A stretch of DNA of 64,000 nt from Azorinus chamasolen (Eukaryota; Mollusca; Bivalvia; Cardiida; Solecurtidae). Shown here piece after piece: positions 11,301 through 22,130 of this stretch. The translations under genes were made by a program, and so were the position numbers. How positions within the stretch are numbered: position 1 is the first letter of the stretch; each line of letters begins with the position of its first letter. Location: assembly GCA_963576725.1 (NCBI GenBank), contig OY755242.1:60395324-60459323 (forward strand), given 5' to 3'. The notes under the pieces are model-generated. The model saw only the letters and a program-made list of their open reading frames with translations. It was not told the origin of the DNA and made no database searches.

Positions 11301-11942
11301 TGTAGCAGGAATCATCTTTAGCAGTACATAAACCTTTAACCTGACAGTTTATATTTACCTTTAACATGTTTACCCCTAGAGCCACATATACACACGTTTA
11401 TTTTAAGTGCAAACAGTGTAAACCCAGATCAGAGGGCTTGCACGTGAGCCCTCTGATCAGGTTCTGCCCTGTTTGTCAATTTGCATTATAAGTTGTGAAA
11501 TCATCCCTAAGTTGTCATTGTTGACTAGATCTTATTATAACTGGAATAGTCCATTTGAAGTTCCAGGGGTCAATGAGTTACTTTGCACTGGCTCTAAGCC
11601 TTTCAGTCCTTGTATAGCTATACACAGCGTGTGGAAACCCGTGCTGTACAAATCATTGTGCAGCATGGGATTCCTCATGCCTTGTGTAACTTATAGCTAT
11701 ATAAGGACTGACATTTTCAAGATTCATTGCTTTTGCTCTGGACAGCCAAAGGTAGCTCTTACCTACTTGTCACTGCAAGCCACCCCTCTCTCTCTCTTTC
11801 TCTTTCTTTACTTTACTTCTATGTAGGTCTCGTTGTAATAACTCTGAATTTAGGGTAACTAGAAATAAAAGATGAAACCCTAGACTAAACTTCGTTGTCA
11901 TTTACTACTGGAAAGAACCTGGGTAACAGCAAGCCTGTTACA
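11301..11942 (+). repeat. 3' LTR of Gypsy element 1
   Basis: It begins TGTAGCAGG right after the polypurine tract AAGGTGGGGGGAG (11288-11300) and ends GTTACA. It contains a TATA box (TATATAA, 11698-11704) and a poly(A) signal (AATAAA, 11864-11869) in the expected order. It also contains a hairpin (about 11411-11480) of the type found in the MITEs further right, either captured or inserted. Confidence 0.7.
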
Positions 11943-12302
11943 ATAGCATTTCCGTCCCGATCGCATTAAAAACAGACTGAGAGGTTTACTTAAAGTGGAA
12001 ATGAAATAGTAAAACTGTTAATTAACTTATTGAAATTTACGATTCTATTTGTAAATATTTAGAACAAAAACTACATACTTGTGTGATATTTTGTGATATT
12101 TCCAAAGCATTTGACAGGGTTTGGCATAGATGTCTTATACAAAAACTTAAGGGATATGGTTTCAGTGGAACTTTTTTGCAATGGATAGAGAGAATTACAT
12201 TTACAATCGAGAACAACAGGTATTGGTTAATAACCAAAAATCATGTTTTAATAAATTAGATGCTGGTGTCCCCCAAGGATCTGTACTTGGTCATTTCCTT
12301 TT
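11943..12302 (+). pseudogene. Non-LTR retrotransposon reverse transcriptase, left fragment
   Basis: Conceptual translation from about 12036 gives a jockey/CR1-like reverse transcriptase segment: FCDISKAFDRVWH, then after a shift AGVPQGSVLG, the two best-conserved RT blocks before the FADD box. There is an in-frame stop upstream (near 12019) and a frame disruption near 12190, so it is dead. The reading resumes at 22633 with no base missing, showing a later element inserted here. Confidence 0.75.
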
Positions 12303-12399
12303 TATACGCCCACCTAATAAAGGTGGTCGTATATTGTCGTGGCCCTGTCCGTCCGTCCGTCCGTTCGTTCGTTCGTTCGTCCGTCAACATTTTGTTTGC

Positions 12400-12807
12400 T
12401 TTTTCATTTCAGAGTTATGGCCATTGTCCTTAAAAAATATGCAAATAGTTTGTCCGCTGTTTTCTGGAAAAACTATTTGAGAGATATTAATGAAACTTCA
12501 CACAAATGTTTAATGCATCAAAATCTGAAGCTGTGTCGATTTTGAGGTTCATTTGATTTGTTGTTTCGGAGTTATGGCCCTTTTACTTAAAAAATAATGC
12601 AAATACATGCAAATAGTTTGTCCGCTGTTTTCTGGGAAAACTATTTGAGTGATATTAATGAAACTTCACACAAATGTTAAATGCATCAAGATCTGAAGCT
12701 GAGTTGATTCTGAGGTTCATTTGATTTTTTATTTCAGAGTTATGGCCCTTGTTCTTAAAAAATATGCAAATAGTTTGTCCGCTGTTTTCTGGGAAAACTA
12801 TTTGAGA
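12400..12807 (+). repeat. Tandem array, left part
   Basis: Three units of the array that resumes after Gypsy element 2. The marker GTTTGTCCGCTGTTTTCTGG occurs at about 12446, 12616 and 12773, giving 170 and 157 bases between units. Confidence 0.85.
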
Positions 12808-13952
12808 TGTAAACCGGGGTTAGGAAAGAGTCAACTCCCGAGCAAGTTCGATGAATTTAATTCAGGTTGTAGTATATGGGAAAAAGCCTGTAATATAAAT
12901 AAGAAACAATATACTAACTAACTATTGGTGTCTATAACAATTTAGAGATTTCAACAGTACATAGCCGCGCGATACCGAAACAGAGTAAACTTACAAAATA
13001 CATTCAATACAGACTTCGCTCAGTACTTACCAGACACATGGGATATAGTTGACTTATTACAAAAGTATTATTAAACCTGTTGTCGTGTGACAACAAAGTA
13101 CAAGTAACAACTATAAATTATCTATATAACTAAATATCTAGATGTTGCCATCAAGACGGACTGGTGCGCACTGAGCTTAGACAGCGGGAACGCATAGGAA
13201 GAAGATAGAGAGAAAGTCCGTGCAAAGCATGTGTAAATGTAATTTCGTGCATCTCAACTATCTCTCTCTCAATCATGCTCTCATACTCTAATGTATGCGT
13301 GATATAATGAGATATACATGAAAGCAGATGACATTCCAATCATTCTGATTATATGTAGCCATGGATCCATAAAACTAAAGCAAACTACACTTTAGTTTGG
13401 TAATTTCTTGAGACTAGAGTGGATTTATGGAACTGTATGGTTGTTTCAATGTGATATGATCCAATTTACATGGTTGAAGTTGACATATAGTTTTGATACT
13501 TAGATATATAGTATTGATTTATGAAATTTTGACATTGAAAATTACTTCTTCTTCTGACTACTTCTTCTTTTACTTCTGCTTCTGAATTTGAGTACATGTG
13601 CACTTGCAGAAAATACAAAAATTGGGAGAATGAGTGAGTGTGACAGATTTTTTATATTGAATTATTGTACTTACTTCATTTTATTCATCTGATCATCTGC
13701 ATTTTAAATGTATTGCTTGATTGTTGACTCCTTGTTTGCAGACTTTGATGATATTAGGCTTTGGTATGTGATGAATACTGTTTGATAAAAGTCCGTTTAA
13801 CTACCCTTGTGTTTGATTGCAGTTAGGGTATAGAGTAATACTAGTGGTAGTGGTAGACGTAATAGTGCGTAGTGTTAGTCTTAGTGTTCAGTCTGATAGA
13901 AGTGCACACTCCAGTAGTTTTAGATTTATAGTGTAGCTTACAATCTGCAATC
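12808..13952 (+). other. Left non-coding part of Gypsy element 2
   Basis: About 1.1 kb before gag with no gene. At about 13353-13394 there is a stretch (TGTAGCCATGGATCC then a 29-base block) that matches the right terminal hairpin of the same element in inverted orientation. The remainder is AT-rich leader with no clear primer binding site. It may contain a degraded 5' LTR. Confidence 0.5.
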
Positions 13953-15020
13953 ATGGCCCATAGCAAAGCTTATGATGAGTTTAAACAAATTGTAGGTGAT
14001 AAAATCAATAGGACTCTTATGGGGGAGCCTAATGCAGCAAGTACACCTAAATTTACAGGTGGTGCTAGTAACCAGACTGACATGGCAGGTAACACAAGTG
14101 TTTTCAGGTCTACCCCTTCTGTCCCAAAAATCCCTTTCTTTTCTGGAGATGAGCCACCACAAAAAGGTGATATTTCTTTTCAGGAGTGGAAATTTGAGAT
14201 TAAATGTTTAGAGACTGACCCTGATCTTACATCTACTATTGTTGTTCAGGCTATAAGGCGTTCTTTAAGGGGTACTGCTAGAAAAATGTTGATTTCTTTG
14301 GGTGAAAAGGCTACTGTTATAGAGATTTTACATAAACTTGATGCCATATTTGGAGATGTTTCATCTAAGGGCATGGTAATGCAGGAATTTTTCAACTCCC
14401 ATCAGCATCCTGATGAATCAGTTACTGCCTTTGGATGCCGCCTGGAGACTCTTCTCCAGACAGCTATTGATAATGGTCATTTAACATCTGCTGCAAAGAA
14501 TGATCTTTTAAGACACAAGTTTTGGACCTCCTTGTATAGTGATAGTCTTAAAAGTCAAACTAGGCACAAGTATGATTCTTTGACAAATTATGAAGAGCTT
14601 TTGAGGGAAATTAGATCAGTTGATAAGGAAATTCGGCTTTCACACAACCCTAGTTCAAATCCCAGTACTAAGAAATCACAGCAGTCAGCTATTCAGTCAT
14701 CAGATTCCCAACTTGATTTTGATAGGAAACTCACTGAATTGGAAAAGAGGTTAGATTCCAAGATAGAGGAAAAGTTTGACCTTATCTTGAAGAAGTTGGA
14801 CAGTCAGAAATCTGATGACAGGGGTTTAGTAGATCCTAAACCTGGTGATCAAGGGTCTAATAATAGATATAGGGGGAATCAGAGGGGTAGAGGTTATTTC
14901 CGACCATACAGAGGGAGGGGTAACCAAGGTCACCAGAACTACCATTACAATAACAGTTACCAAGGTCAACAAAGCTACCAAGGTCAAGGTCCTCACAATA
15001 ACAGTCAGCCAAAAGATTAA
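13953..15020 (+). CDS. gag: Gag of Gypsy element 2
   Basis: 355 codons from the ATG at 13953 to TAA. Residues about 58-225 form a capsid domain (KIPFFSGDEP, FQEWKFEIKCLE, RRSLRGTARKML), close in style to PNMA/Arc-type gags. A coiled-coil stretch follows (LDFDRKLTELEKRLDSKIEEK). The C-terminus is an RGRG and SYQGQ repeat-rich tail. There is no CCHC zinc knuckle, so RNA binding probably rests on the RG-rich tail, which is unusual for a Gypsy gag. Pol begins in the -1 frame just after. Confidence 0.88.
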   Translation: MAHSKAYDEFKQIVGDKINRTLMGEPNAASTPKFTGGASNQTDMAGNTSVFRSTPSVPKIPFFSGDEPPQKGDISFQEWKFEIKCLETDPDLTSTIVVQAIRRSLRGTARKMLISLGEKATVIEILHKLDAIFGDVSSKGMVMQEFFNSHQHPDESVTAFGCRLETLLQTAIDNGHLTSAAKNDLLRHKFWTSLYSDSLKSQTRHKYDSLTNYEELLREIRSVDKEIRLSHNPSSNPSTKKSQQSAIQSSDSQLDFDRKLTELEKRLDSKIEEKFDLILKKLDSQKSDDRGLVDPKPGDQGSNNRYRGNQRGRGYFRPYRGRGNQGHQNYHYNNSYQGQQSYQGQGPHNNSQPKD

Positions 15021-15040
15021 CCTCTCCTGTTGTAGGCCAA

Positions 15041-18000
15041 ATGGGGGATGGTGATGAAAATGGCCAGGTTTTGTTTGATAGACTTGTTGGCGATTCCAAC
15101 ACATCTGATGTCCTTTTACAAGGTCAAAAGGTCAAGGCCCTCATAGACAGTGGATCCATGGTCACCACCATATCAAATGGATTTTATGAAACTTTAAATG
15201 AGAAGCCAGATTTACATGGCATTGGTGACTTGGGCCTGAGTATCAGTGTTGCTGATGGAACAGAGTTGAGATATTCTGGTTTTATAGAATGTACTTTACA
15301 AGTCCCATTTTTATCAGAATACAATATTCAGGTACCTATTTTAGTTGTACCAGACAACGACTTGAATTCATCTTGTCCAGTTTTAATAGGAACCAATGTT
15401 ATTAGGAGGCTGCGTGAGGAGATTCATGAAGTCAGCAGTAATTCATGTACCGCTGTACCTAGTTCTTGGCAAACAGCATTTGATTGTTTGACAAACAATG
15501 TCCTTAAGGTTAAGACCTATGGTAGTAAGTCTGTTACCATTAAGCCATATGAAACCATTGCTATTAATGGAGTTGCTAGAGGTGATATTTCCTTTACATC
15601 TGCAGTTACAGAAAACTGCAATGATATTGGTTATACTGTATGTCCCAGACTTGTTAATATGGATCACTGTGGTAACAGGTTAAAGGTTAAGGTTAAAGTC
15701 TGCAACATGACAGCAAAGTCTATAGTTATTAGGCCAAAAGCAGACTTGTGTCAGCTTACTGAAGCAACAGTTGTTGATAATCTTGCTTCGGATTTTTCTA
15801 ATCCTAGTAAGGTTTCTTCAAGTTCTCCTTTGGATGATCTTGGCATTAAGATCAATACTACTTGTTTGTCTGAAGAACAAGTCCTTAGAGTTAGACAGGT
15901 GCTCGGTAACTGGACCCATATTTTCTCCAAGAGTCCAACGGATCTTGGAAAGACTGATTTACTTCAGCATAGAATTGTGCTTGAGGATGAAAGGCCATTC
16001 AAAATGCCATATAGGAAGATTCCTCCTGCTATGTATGAGGAAGTTAGACAGCATGTAAAAGATATGCTGGAAGCAGATGTCATCAGAGAATCTGATAGTC
16101 CTTTCTCATCCAACATAGTTTTGGTTAGGAAGAAAGATGGCAGTCTTCGCTTTTGTGTTGACTGGCGGCTTCTCAATAAGAGAACTAGGAAAGATGCATA
16201 TATGCTTCCACGTTTTGATGACACTGTTGACACTCTCTATGGTTCTAAATACTTTTCAAAGTTAGACCTTAGAAGTGGATATTGGCAAGTGGAATTGGCT
16301 GAGGAAGATAGGCATAAAACCGCTTTTTCAGTGGGAAATCTTGGATTCTATGAATTCAATAAACTCGGTTTCGGTTTAACGAACGGTCCTGCTTGTTTTC
16401 AGCGGATGATGGAAAAGTGCATGGGTGATATGCATCTCAAGGAATGTCTGATATTCCTTGACGACATACTTATCTTCTCCCGTACCTTTGAAGAGCATAT
16501 TGAACGTTTGGAGTCTGTCTTCCAGCGTTTATTTTCTCACAATCTAAAGCTGAAGGCTTCAAAGTGTGAGTTCTTTAAGACTTCTGTTAGTTACCTTGGA
16601 CATGTCATTTCCGAGCAAGGTATCCAAACTGATCCTGAGAAAATCAGTGCTTTGACCAATTGGCCCGAACCCTCTAATGTTAAAGAATTACGTCAGTTCT
16701 TAGGGTTTGCAGGCTACTACAGGCGATTTGTTAAAGGTTATGCCAATCTGGTTGAGCCTTTAAACAAACTCTTAGAGGGTCATGGCACTGGTAAGAAGGG
16801 CTCGGGCAGAAAGAAGAAAGTTTCGTCTCCTATTTCATGGATATGGGGCGAGGCTCAGAAGGTAGCTTTCAGAAAGGTTAAGGAAGTTCTATCTTGTCCA
16901 CCTGTTTTGGGGTATGCGGATTATTCTTGTCCGTTTATTCTGCATACAGACGCCAGTATCTCTGGTCTTGGGGCAGTTTTGTACCAAAAACAGGGTGGAA
17001 TTGACAGAGTTATTGCTTATGCCAGTAGAGGACTGCGCAAGAGCGAGAGGAAATATCCAGCTCATAAGTTGGAATTTCTGGCACTTAAGTGGGCCATAAC
17101 AGATAAGTTTCATGACTATCTGTATGGAAACAGTTTTCAAGTTTTCACTGACAACAACCCACTTACATATGTTCTTACTTCGGCGAAGTTGGATGCTACC
17201 AGTCATCGCTGGGTTGCAGCTCTAGCATCATACAACTTTACCATCACCTATAGGTCTGGAAAGTTGAATGCTGATGCTGATGGCTTATCTAGAAAGCCAG
17301 AGGTTTTCCAGGATGTCGTGCAGGCTATATGTTCAGCTGCTTTGGCCTCTGTGCCTCTTGCTGACAGCGTATCAGATCCTGCCTCTCCTCAAACGGCCGT
17401 TGAGGACGAGTTGTTGCAGGCTGGTCCTGTCAGCACGGTTAACTGGAAAACTGAGCAAAATAAGGACAGTACTCTTGCGAGAGTTATCTCCATCGTGAGT
17501 AGTGGTTTGTGCCCGAGGGAGGAAGCACTCAGGTCTGAATCTGTTCCGGTGCAGAGAATGCTGCGTGAATGGAAACGCCTGTCTCTTGACAATGGCATTC
17601 TCTACCGAACCACTTCTCTTGATGGCAGATCACTCAGGCAGCTTGTTCTCCCTGAGGCCCATCGGTTGAATGCCCTTAAAGGTGTTCATGAGGACGTTGG
17701 GCATCAGGGCAAAGAGAAAACTCTTTGGCTGGCTAAGCAACGCTTCTACTGGCCTGGACTGGAAAAAGATGTCAATGACCACTGTGATCATTGTGGGCGC
17801 TGTATTCGCCGCAAAAAGCCAGTAAAGCCAGTTGCAGAGCTTATACCTATTTTGACATCTAGGCCTTTAGAGATGGTCTGCATTGACTTTTTATCTCTGG
17901 AAATGTCTAAAGGTGGTTATGAGCACATCTTGGTCATAACTGATCATTTTACTAGATATGCCCAAGCTGTGCCATGCCGCAACCAGACAGCGCAGACCAC

Positions 18001-19144
18001 TGCCAAGGCTCTCTATGACAACTTTATCCGGTATTACTCATTTCCGGAAAGGCTGCATAGTGACCAAGGCCGAAACTTTGAGAGTCGGGTCATTAAGGAG
18101 TTGTGTAAAGTTGCTGGTATTCAAAAGACCAGAACGACTCCTTATCACCCGATGGGCAATGGGTCGGTTGAACGTTTCAACCAAACCCTTTTGAAGATGC
18201 TTGGTACTCTGGAGGAAAGCCATAAGCATGACTGGAAGAGCTTTATAGCTCCATTGGTGCAGGCGTATAATGCCACCAAAAGCGATGCCACGGGATTTTC
18301 CCCGCATTTTCTTATGTTTGGCTGGCACCCTCGCTCGTCTGTTGATGCCTATCTGGGGATTGAACCAGATAAGGATAATACCTTAAGTGCAAAGAGCCAT
18401 ACTTCTTATGCACAGAAGTTGCGCAGTAGGCTGGAGTATGCTTATGATACTGCAGCCAAGTTTGCTGGCAAACATGCTGCGCAGAATAAGCAAAGGTATG
18501 ACAGACAGGTGAGGCAGTCATTGCTTGAACCAGGTGATAGGGTGCTTGTGCGCAAGGTTGGACTCCAGGGCAAAAATAAACTGGCTGACCGGTGGGACTC
18601 TGACCCATATATTGTTAAGAGTGTACCTAATGAAGGTATCCCTGTATACAAGGTGCAGAGGGAAGATGGGAGAGGCCCTTACAGGACTCTTCATCGCAAC
18701 ATGTTGTTGCCATTTGATTTCATCTCCACTGAAAAAGTCGACATTTCAGTTCCTCAGCCTTCCAAACCAGTTACTAGAGCAAATTCTTCTCCTAGGCCCA
18801 GCTCTTATTCTGATACTTCTTCAGAATCCTCTGATTCTGACTCTGACAGTCAGCCGAGGTATATCATTCCTCAGCGCAGGAATACCCCAATTGTTCCTGT
18901 CACTCATAGCAACCAGTCTGATATTGGTCATACTTATTTTGAAGTTTCCACTAATGTTGGGGATGCAAATCCTAGTACTTCTGTAGACCAGTCAGCTGAA
19001 GTTCGAACCTCTGGATCTCCTCCGCAGCCAAGTTCCCCTCAAGTTGCTAGGAAATCTTCTCGGCTGAGGAAACCCGTTGACCGATATGGGGAGTGGGTCT
19101 GCCCCCAGTATGTGCTAGACCCAAACCAGGAAGTGTTTGTGTAG
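15041..19144 (+). CDS. pol: Pol of Gypsy element 2
   Basis: 1,367 codons with no stop. It is in the -1 frame relative to gag and opens at 15002, so expression may be by frameshift in the 19-base overlap (an AAAAG run) or by re-initiation at the ATG 20 bases past the gag stop. Protease: ALIDSGS with D36. RT: FCVDWRLLN and FLDD at 472-475. RNase H: HTDAS near 637 and E678, D704, D747. Integrase: H883, H888, C918, C921, then D949, D1008 and E1044 (D,D-35-E). The C-terminus is serine-rich (SSESSDSDSDSQ). Codon choice is less AT-rich than in element 1. Confidence 0.92.
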   Translation: MGDGDENGQVLFDRLVGDSNTSDVLLQGQKVKALIDSGSMVTTISNGFYETLNEKPDLHGIGDLGLSISVADGTELRYSGFIECTLQVPFLSEYNIQVPILVVPDNDLNSSCPVLIGTNVIRRLREEIHEVSSNSCTAVPSSWQTAFDCLTNNVLKVKTYGSKSVTIKPYETIAINGVARGDISFTSAVTENCNDIGYTVCPRLVNMDHCGNRLKVKVKVCNMTAKSIVIRPKADLCQLTEATVVDNLASDFSNPSKVSSSSPLDDLGIKINTTCLSEEQVLRVRQVLGNWTHIFSKSPTDLGKTDLLQHRIVLEDERPFKMPYRKIPPAMYEEVRQHVKDMLEADVIRESDSPFSSNIVLVRKKDGSLRFCVDWRLLNKRTRKDAYMLPRFDDTVDTLYGSKYFSKLDLRSGYWQVELAEEDRHKTAFSVGNLGFYEFNKLGFGLTNGPACFQRMMEKCMGDMHLKECLIFLDDILIFSRTFEEHIERLESVFQRLFSHNLKLKASKCEFFKTSVSYLGHVISEQGIQTDPEKISALTNWPEPSNVKELRQFLGFAGYYRRFVKGYANLVEPLNKLLEGHGTGKKGSGRKKKVSSPISWIWGEAQKVAFRKVKEVLSCPPVLGYADYSCPFILHTDASISGLGAVLYQKQGGIDRVIAYASRGLRKSERKYPAHKLEFLALKWAITDKFHDYLYGNSFQVFTDNNPLTYVLTSAKLDATSHRWVAALASYNFTITYRSGKLNADADGLSRKPEVFQDVVQAICSAALASVPLADSVSDPASPQTAVEDELLQAGPVSTVNWKTEQNKDSTLARVISIVSSGLCPREEALRSESVPVQRMLREWKRLSLDNGILYRTTSLDGRSLRQLVLPEAHRLNALKGVHEDVGHQGKEKTLWLAKQRFYWPGLEKDVNDHCDHCGRCIRRKKPVKPVAELIPILTSRPLEMVCIDFLSLEMSKGGYEHILVITDHFTRYAQAVPCRNQTAQTTAKALYDNFIRYYSFPERLHSDQGRNFESRVIKELCKVAGIQKTRTTPYHPMGNGSVERFNQTLLKMLGTLEESHKHDWKSFIAPLVQAYNATKSDATGFSPHFLMFGWHPRSSVDAYLGIEPDKDNTLSAKSHTSYAQKLRSRLEYAYDTAAKFAGKHAAQNKQRYDRQVRQSLLEPGDRVLVRKVGLQGKNKLADRWDSDPYIVKSVPNEGIPVYKVQREDGRGPYRTLHRNMLLPFDFISTEKVDISVPQPSKPVTRANSSPRPSSYSDTSSESSDSDSDSQPRYIIPQRRNTPIVPVTHSNQSDIGHTYFEVSTNVGDANPSTSVDQSAEVRTSGSPPQPSSPQVARKSSRLRKPVDRYGEWVCPQYVLDPNQEVFV

Positions 19145-19663
19145 CTTCACATGTCAGTTTGTTTTAAAATCAGTTTAAAACACATGTCAGTTTGTTTTAA
19201 AATCAGTTTAAAACACATGTCAGTTTGTTTTAAAATCAGTTTAAAAACACATGTCAGTTTGTTTTTAAAATCAGTTTTATCTTGCCAAGTCAGTAGTATT
19301 CATTTATTGCTGCAAAGCAATTAAATTCTGTTCCAATTTAAATCAGTATCTCTGTTTGCAAGTTCCAGGGATCAGGTTTAATTTGTTATATTTACTACTT
19401 GACAGATCCTATTTTTAGATATCATGTGACCTGTCAGTTACATATCAGTGAATTGACAACTCACCATAATTATGCTATGGTTGGTTTGTAGTTTGTTTTA
19501 TATTCAGGTAGTTTCATTACTGTACCATAATGATAATTTCATCTGAATTGGATTTTCAATATAATATATGGATTATATGTAATATGATTTAATATTTCAA
19601 GTTCAGTTTATTAAGTACTTGTCAGTAAATGTCAGGAAACATTTATTTCAACCCAGGGGAGTA
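19145..19663 (+). repeat. 3' untranslated part of Gypsy element 2 with 33-bp tandem repeat
   Basis: Directly after pol a unit beginning CACATGTCAGTTTGTTTT is repeated four times (about 19149-19276). The rest is AT-rich and ends with the purine tract before the terminal hairpin. No gene. Confidence 0.8.
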
Positions 19664-19726
19664 TGTAACCAGGGTTTCATATTGCTAAAGTGTAGTTTGC
19701 TTTAGTTTTATGGAACCCTGGTTACA
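19664..19726 (+). repeat. 63-bp terminal hairpin of Gypsy element 2
   Basis: A near-perfect palindrome: TGTAACCAGGGTT at one end, AACCCTGGTTACA at the other, with an inner CTAAAG/CTTTAG pair. It follows the purine tract where a 3' LTR should begin, and ends at the target duplication. It is far too short for a normal LTR. Confidence 0.7.
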
Positions 19727-22130
19727 GAGATATATTAATGAACTTCACACAAATGTTTAATGCATCCAGGTCTGAAGCTGAGTCAATTCTGAGGTTCATT
19801 TGATTTTTCATTTCAGAGTTATGGGCCTTTTACTAAACAAATAATGCAAATACATGCACATAGTTTGTCCGCTGTTTTCTGGGAAAACTATTTGACAGAT
19901 ATTAATGAAACTTCACACAAATGTTTAATGCATCAAGATCTGAAGCTGAGTTGATTCTGAGGTTCATTTGATTTGTCGTTTCGGAGTTATGGCCCTTGTC
20001 CTTAAAAATATGCAAATAGTTTGTCCGCTGTTTTCTGGCAAAAGTATTTGAGAGATATTAATGAAACTTCACACAAATGTTTAATGCATCAAGGTCTGAA
20101 GCTGAGTCGATTCTGAGGTTCATTTGATTTGTCATTTCGGAGTTTTCGCCCTTTTACTTAAAAAATAATGCAAATACTTGCAAATAGTTTGTCCGCTGTT
20201 TTCTGGGAAAACTATTTGACTGATATTGATGAAACTTCACACAAATGTTTAATGCGTCAAGATCTGAAGCTGAGTTGATTCTGAGGTTCATTTGATTTTT
20301 CATTTCAGAGTTATGGCCCTTGTCCTTAAAAAATATGCAAATAGTTTGTCCGCTGTGTTTTGGGAAAACTATTTGACAGATATTAATGAAACTTCACACA
20401 AATGTTTAATGCATCAAGATCTGAAGCTGAGTCGATTCTGAGGTTCATTTGATTTGTCATGTCGGAGTTATGGCCCTTTTACTTAAAAAATAATGCAAAT
20501 ACATGCAAATAGTTTGTCCGCTGTTTTCTGGGAAAACTATTTGAGAGATATTAATGAAACTTCACACAAATGTTTAATGCATCAAGATCTGAAGCTGAGT
20601 TGATTCTGAGGTTCATTTGATTTGTCGTTTCGGAGTTATGGCCCTTGTCCTTAAAAATATGCAAATAGTTTTTCCGCTGTTTTCTGGGAAAACTATTTGA
20701 GAGATATTAATGAAACTTCACACAAATGTTTAATGCATCAAGGTCTGAAGCTGAGTCAATTCTGAGGTTCATTTGATTTGTCATTTCGGAGTTTTGGCCC
20801 TTTTACTTAAAAAATAATGCAAATACATGCAAATAGTTTGTCCGCTGTTTTCTGGGAAAACTATTTGACTGATATTGATGAAACTTCACACAAATGTTAA
20901 ATGCATCAAGATCTGAAGCTGACTTGATTCTGAGGTTCATTTAATTTTTCATTTCAGTGTTATGGCCCTTGTCCTTAAAAAATATGCAAATAGTTTGTCC
21001 GCTGTTTTCAGCGAAAACTATTTGACAGATATTAATGAAACTTCACACAAATGTTTAATGCATCAAGATCTGAAGCTGAGTCGATTCTGAGGTTCATTTG
21101 ATTTGTCATGTCGGAGTTATGGCCCTTTTACTTAAAAAATAATGCAAATACATGCAAATAGTTTGTCCGCTGTTTTCTGGGAAAACTATTTGAGAGATAT
21201 TAATGAAACTTCACACAAATGTTAAATGCATCAAGATCTGAAGCTGAGTTGATTCTGAGGTTCATTTGATTTTTTATTTCAGAGTTATGGCCCTTGTTCT
21301 TAAAAAATATGCAAATAGTTTGTCCGCTGTTTTCTGGGAAAACTATTTGAGATATATTAATGAACTTCACACAAATGTTTAATGCATCCAGGTCTGAAGC
21401 TGAGTCGATTCTGAGGTTCATTTGATTTGTCATGTCGGAGTTATGGCCCTTTTACTTAAAAAATAATGCAAATACATGCAAATAGTTTGTCCGCTGTTTT
21501 CTGGGAAAACTATTTGAGAGATATTAATGAAACTTCACACAAATGTTTAATGCATCAAGATCTGAAGCTGAGTTGATTCTGAGGTTCATTTGATTTTTTA
21601 TTTCAGAGTTATGGCCCTTGTCCTTAAAAATATGCAAATAGTTTTTCCGCTGTTTCTGGGAAAACTATTTGAGAGATATTAATGAAACTTAACACAAATG
21701 TTTAATGCATCAAGATCTGAAACTGAATTGATTCTGAGGATCATTTGATTTTTCGTTTCAGAGTTATGGCCATTGTCCAAATAGTTTGTCCGCTGTTTTC
21801 TGGGAAAACTATTTGAGAGATATTAATGAAACTTGACAACAATGTATAATGCATCAAGATCTGATGCTGAGTCGATTTTGAGGTTTATTTGATTTTTCGT
21901 TTCGTTATTGCCCTTTTACTTAAAAAATGCAAATATATGCAAATAGTTTGTCCGCTGTTTTCTGGCAAAACTGTTTGACAGATATTAATGAAACTTCATA
22001 CACATGTTTAATGCATCAAGACCTGAAGCTGAGTCGATTCTGAGGATCATTTGATTTGTTGTTTCGGTGTAATGGCCCTTGCACTTAAAAAAATAATGCA
22101 AATCTATGCAAATATGAGGATGGCCATAAT
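19727..22130 (+). repeat. Tandem array, right part, alternating 157/168-bp units
   Basis: About 14-15 units. The marker GTTTGTCCGCTG starts near 19863, 20019, 20187, 20344, 20511, 20669, 20836, 20993, 21161, 21318, 21485, 21641, 21786 and 21945. Spacing alternates about 157 and 167-168. The long type carries an extra TAATGCAAATACATGCAAAT-like piece, so the true higher-order unit is a dimer of about 325 bases. The last two units are shortened and more diverged. Confidence 0.9.

Larger units (their letters stand above)
3522..11942 (+). mobile_element. Ty3/Gypsy element 1, 5' LTR not recognisable
   Basis: The order is gag, pol (protease, RT, RNase H, integrase), a long gap, a zinc-finger ORF, a purine tract and a 3' LTR. 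No copy of the LTR is visible upstream of gag, so the element is 5'-truncated or its left end was replaced by unrelated GC-richer sequence. The left coordinate is only where the gag frame opens. Gag and pol have no internal stops, so the loss may be recent. It lies directly beside a non-LTR fragment on its right. Confidence 0.8.
12808..19726 (+). mobile_element. Ty3/Gypsy element 2, nested in the tandem array
   Basis: The boundaries are set by a 4-bp duplication GAGA (12804-12807 and 19727-19730) and by an intact paralogous copy of the target at 21349-21352. It starts TGTAAACCGGGGTT and ends AACCCTGGTTACA, so the two ends are imperfect inverted repeats. Gag and pol are open. A pair of long LTRs could not be recognised; after the purine tract AGGGGAGTA (19655-19663) only 63 bases remain to the right end. 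Confidence 0.8.

Noticed and set aside
13353..13446. 5' LTR of Gypsy element 2
   Set aside because: The similarity to the right end is in inverted orientation and does not extend to a direct LTR copy.
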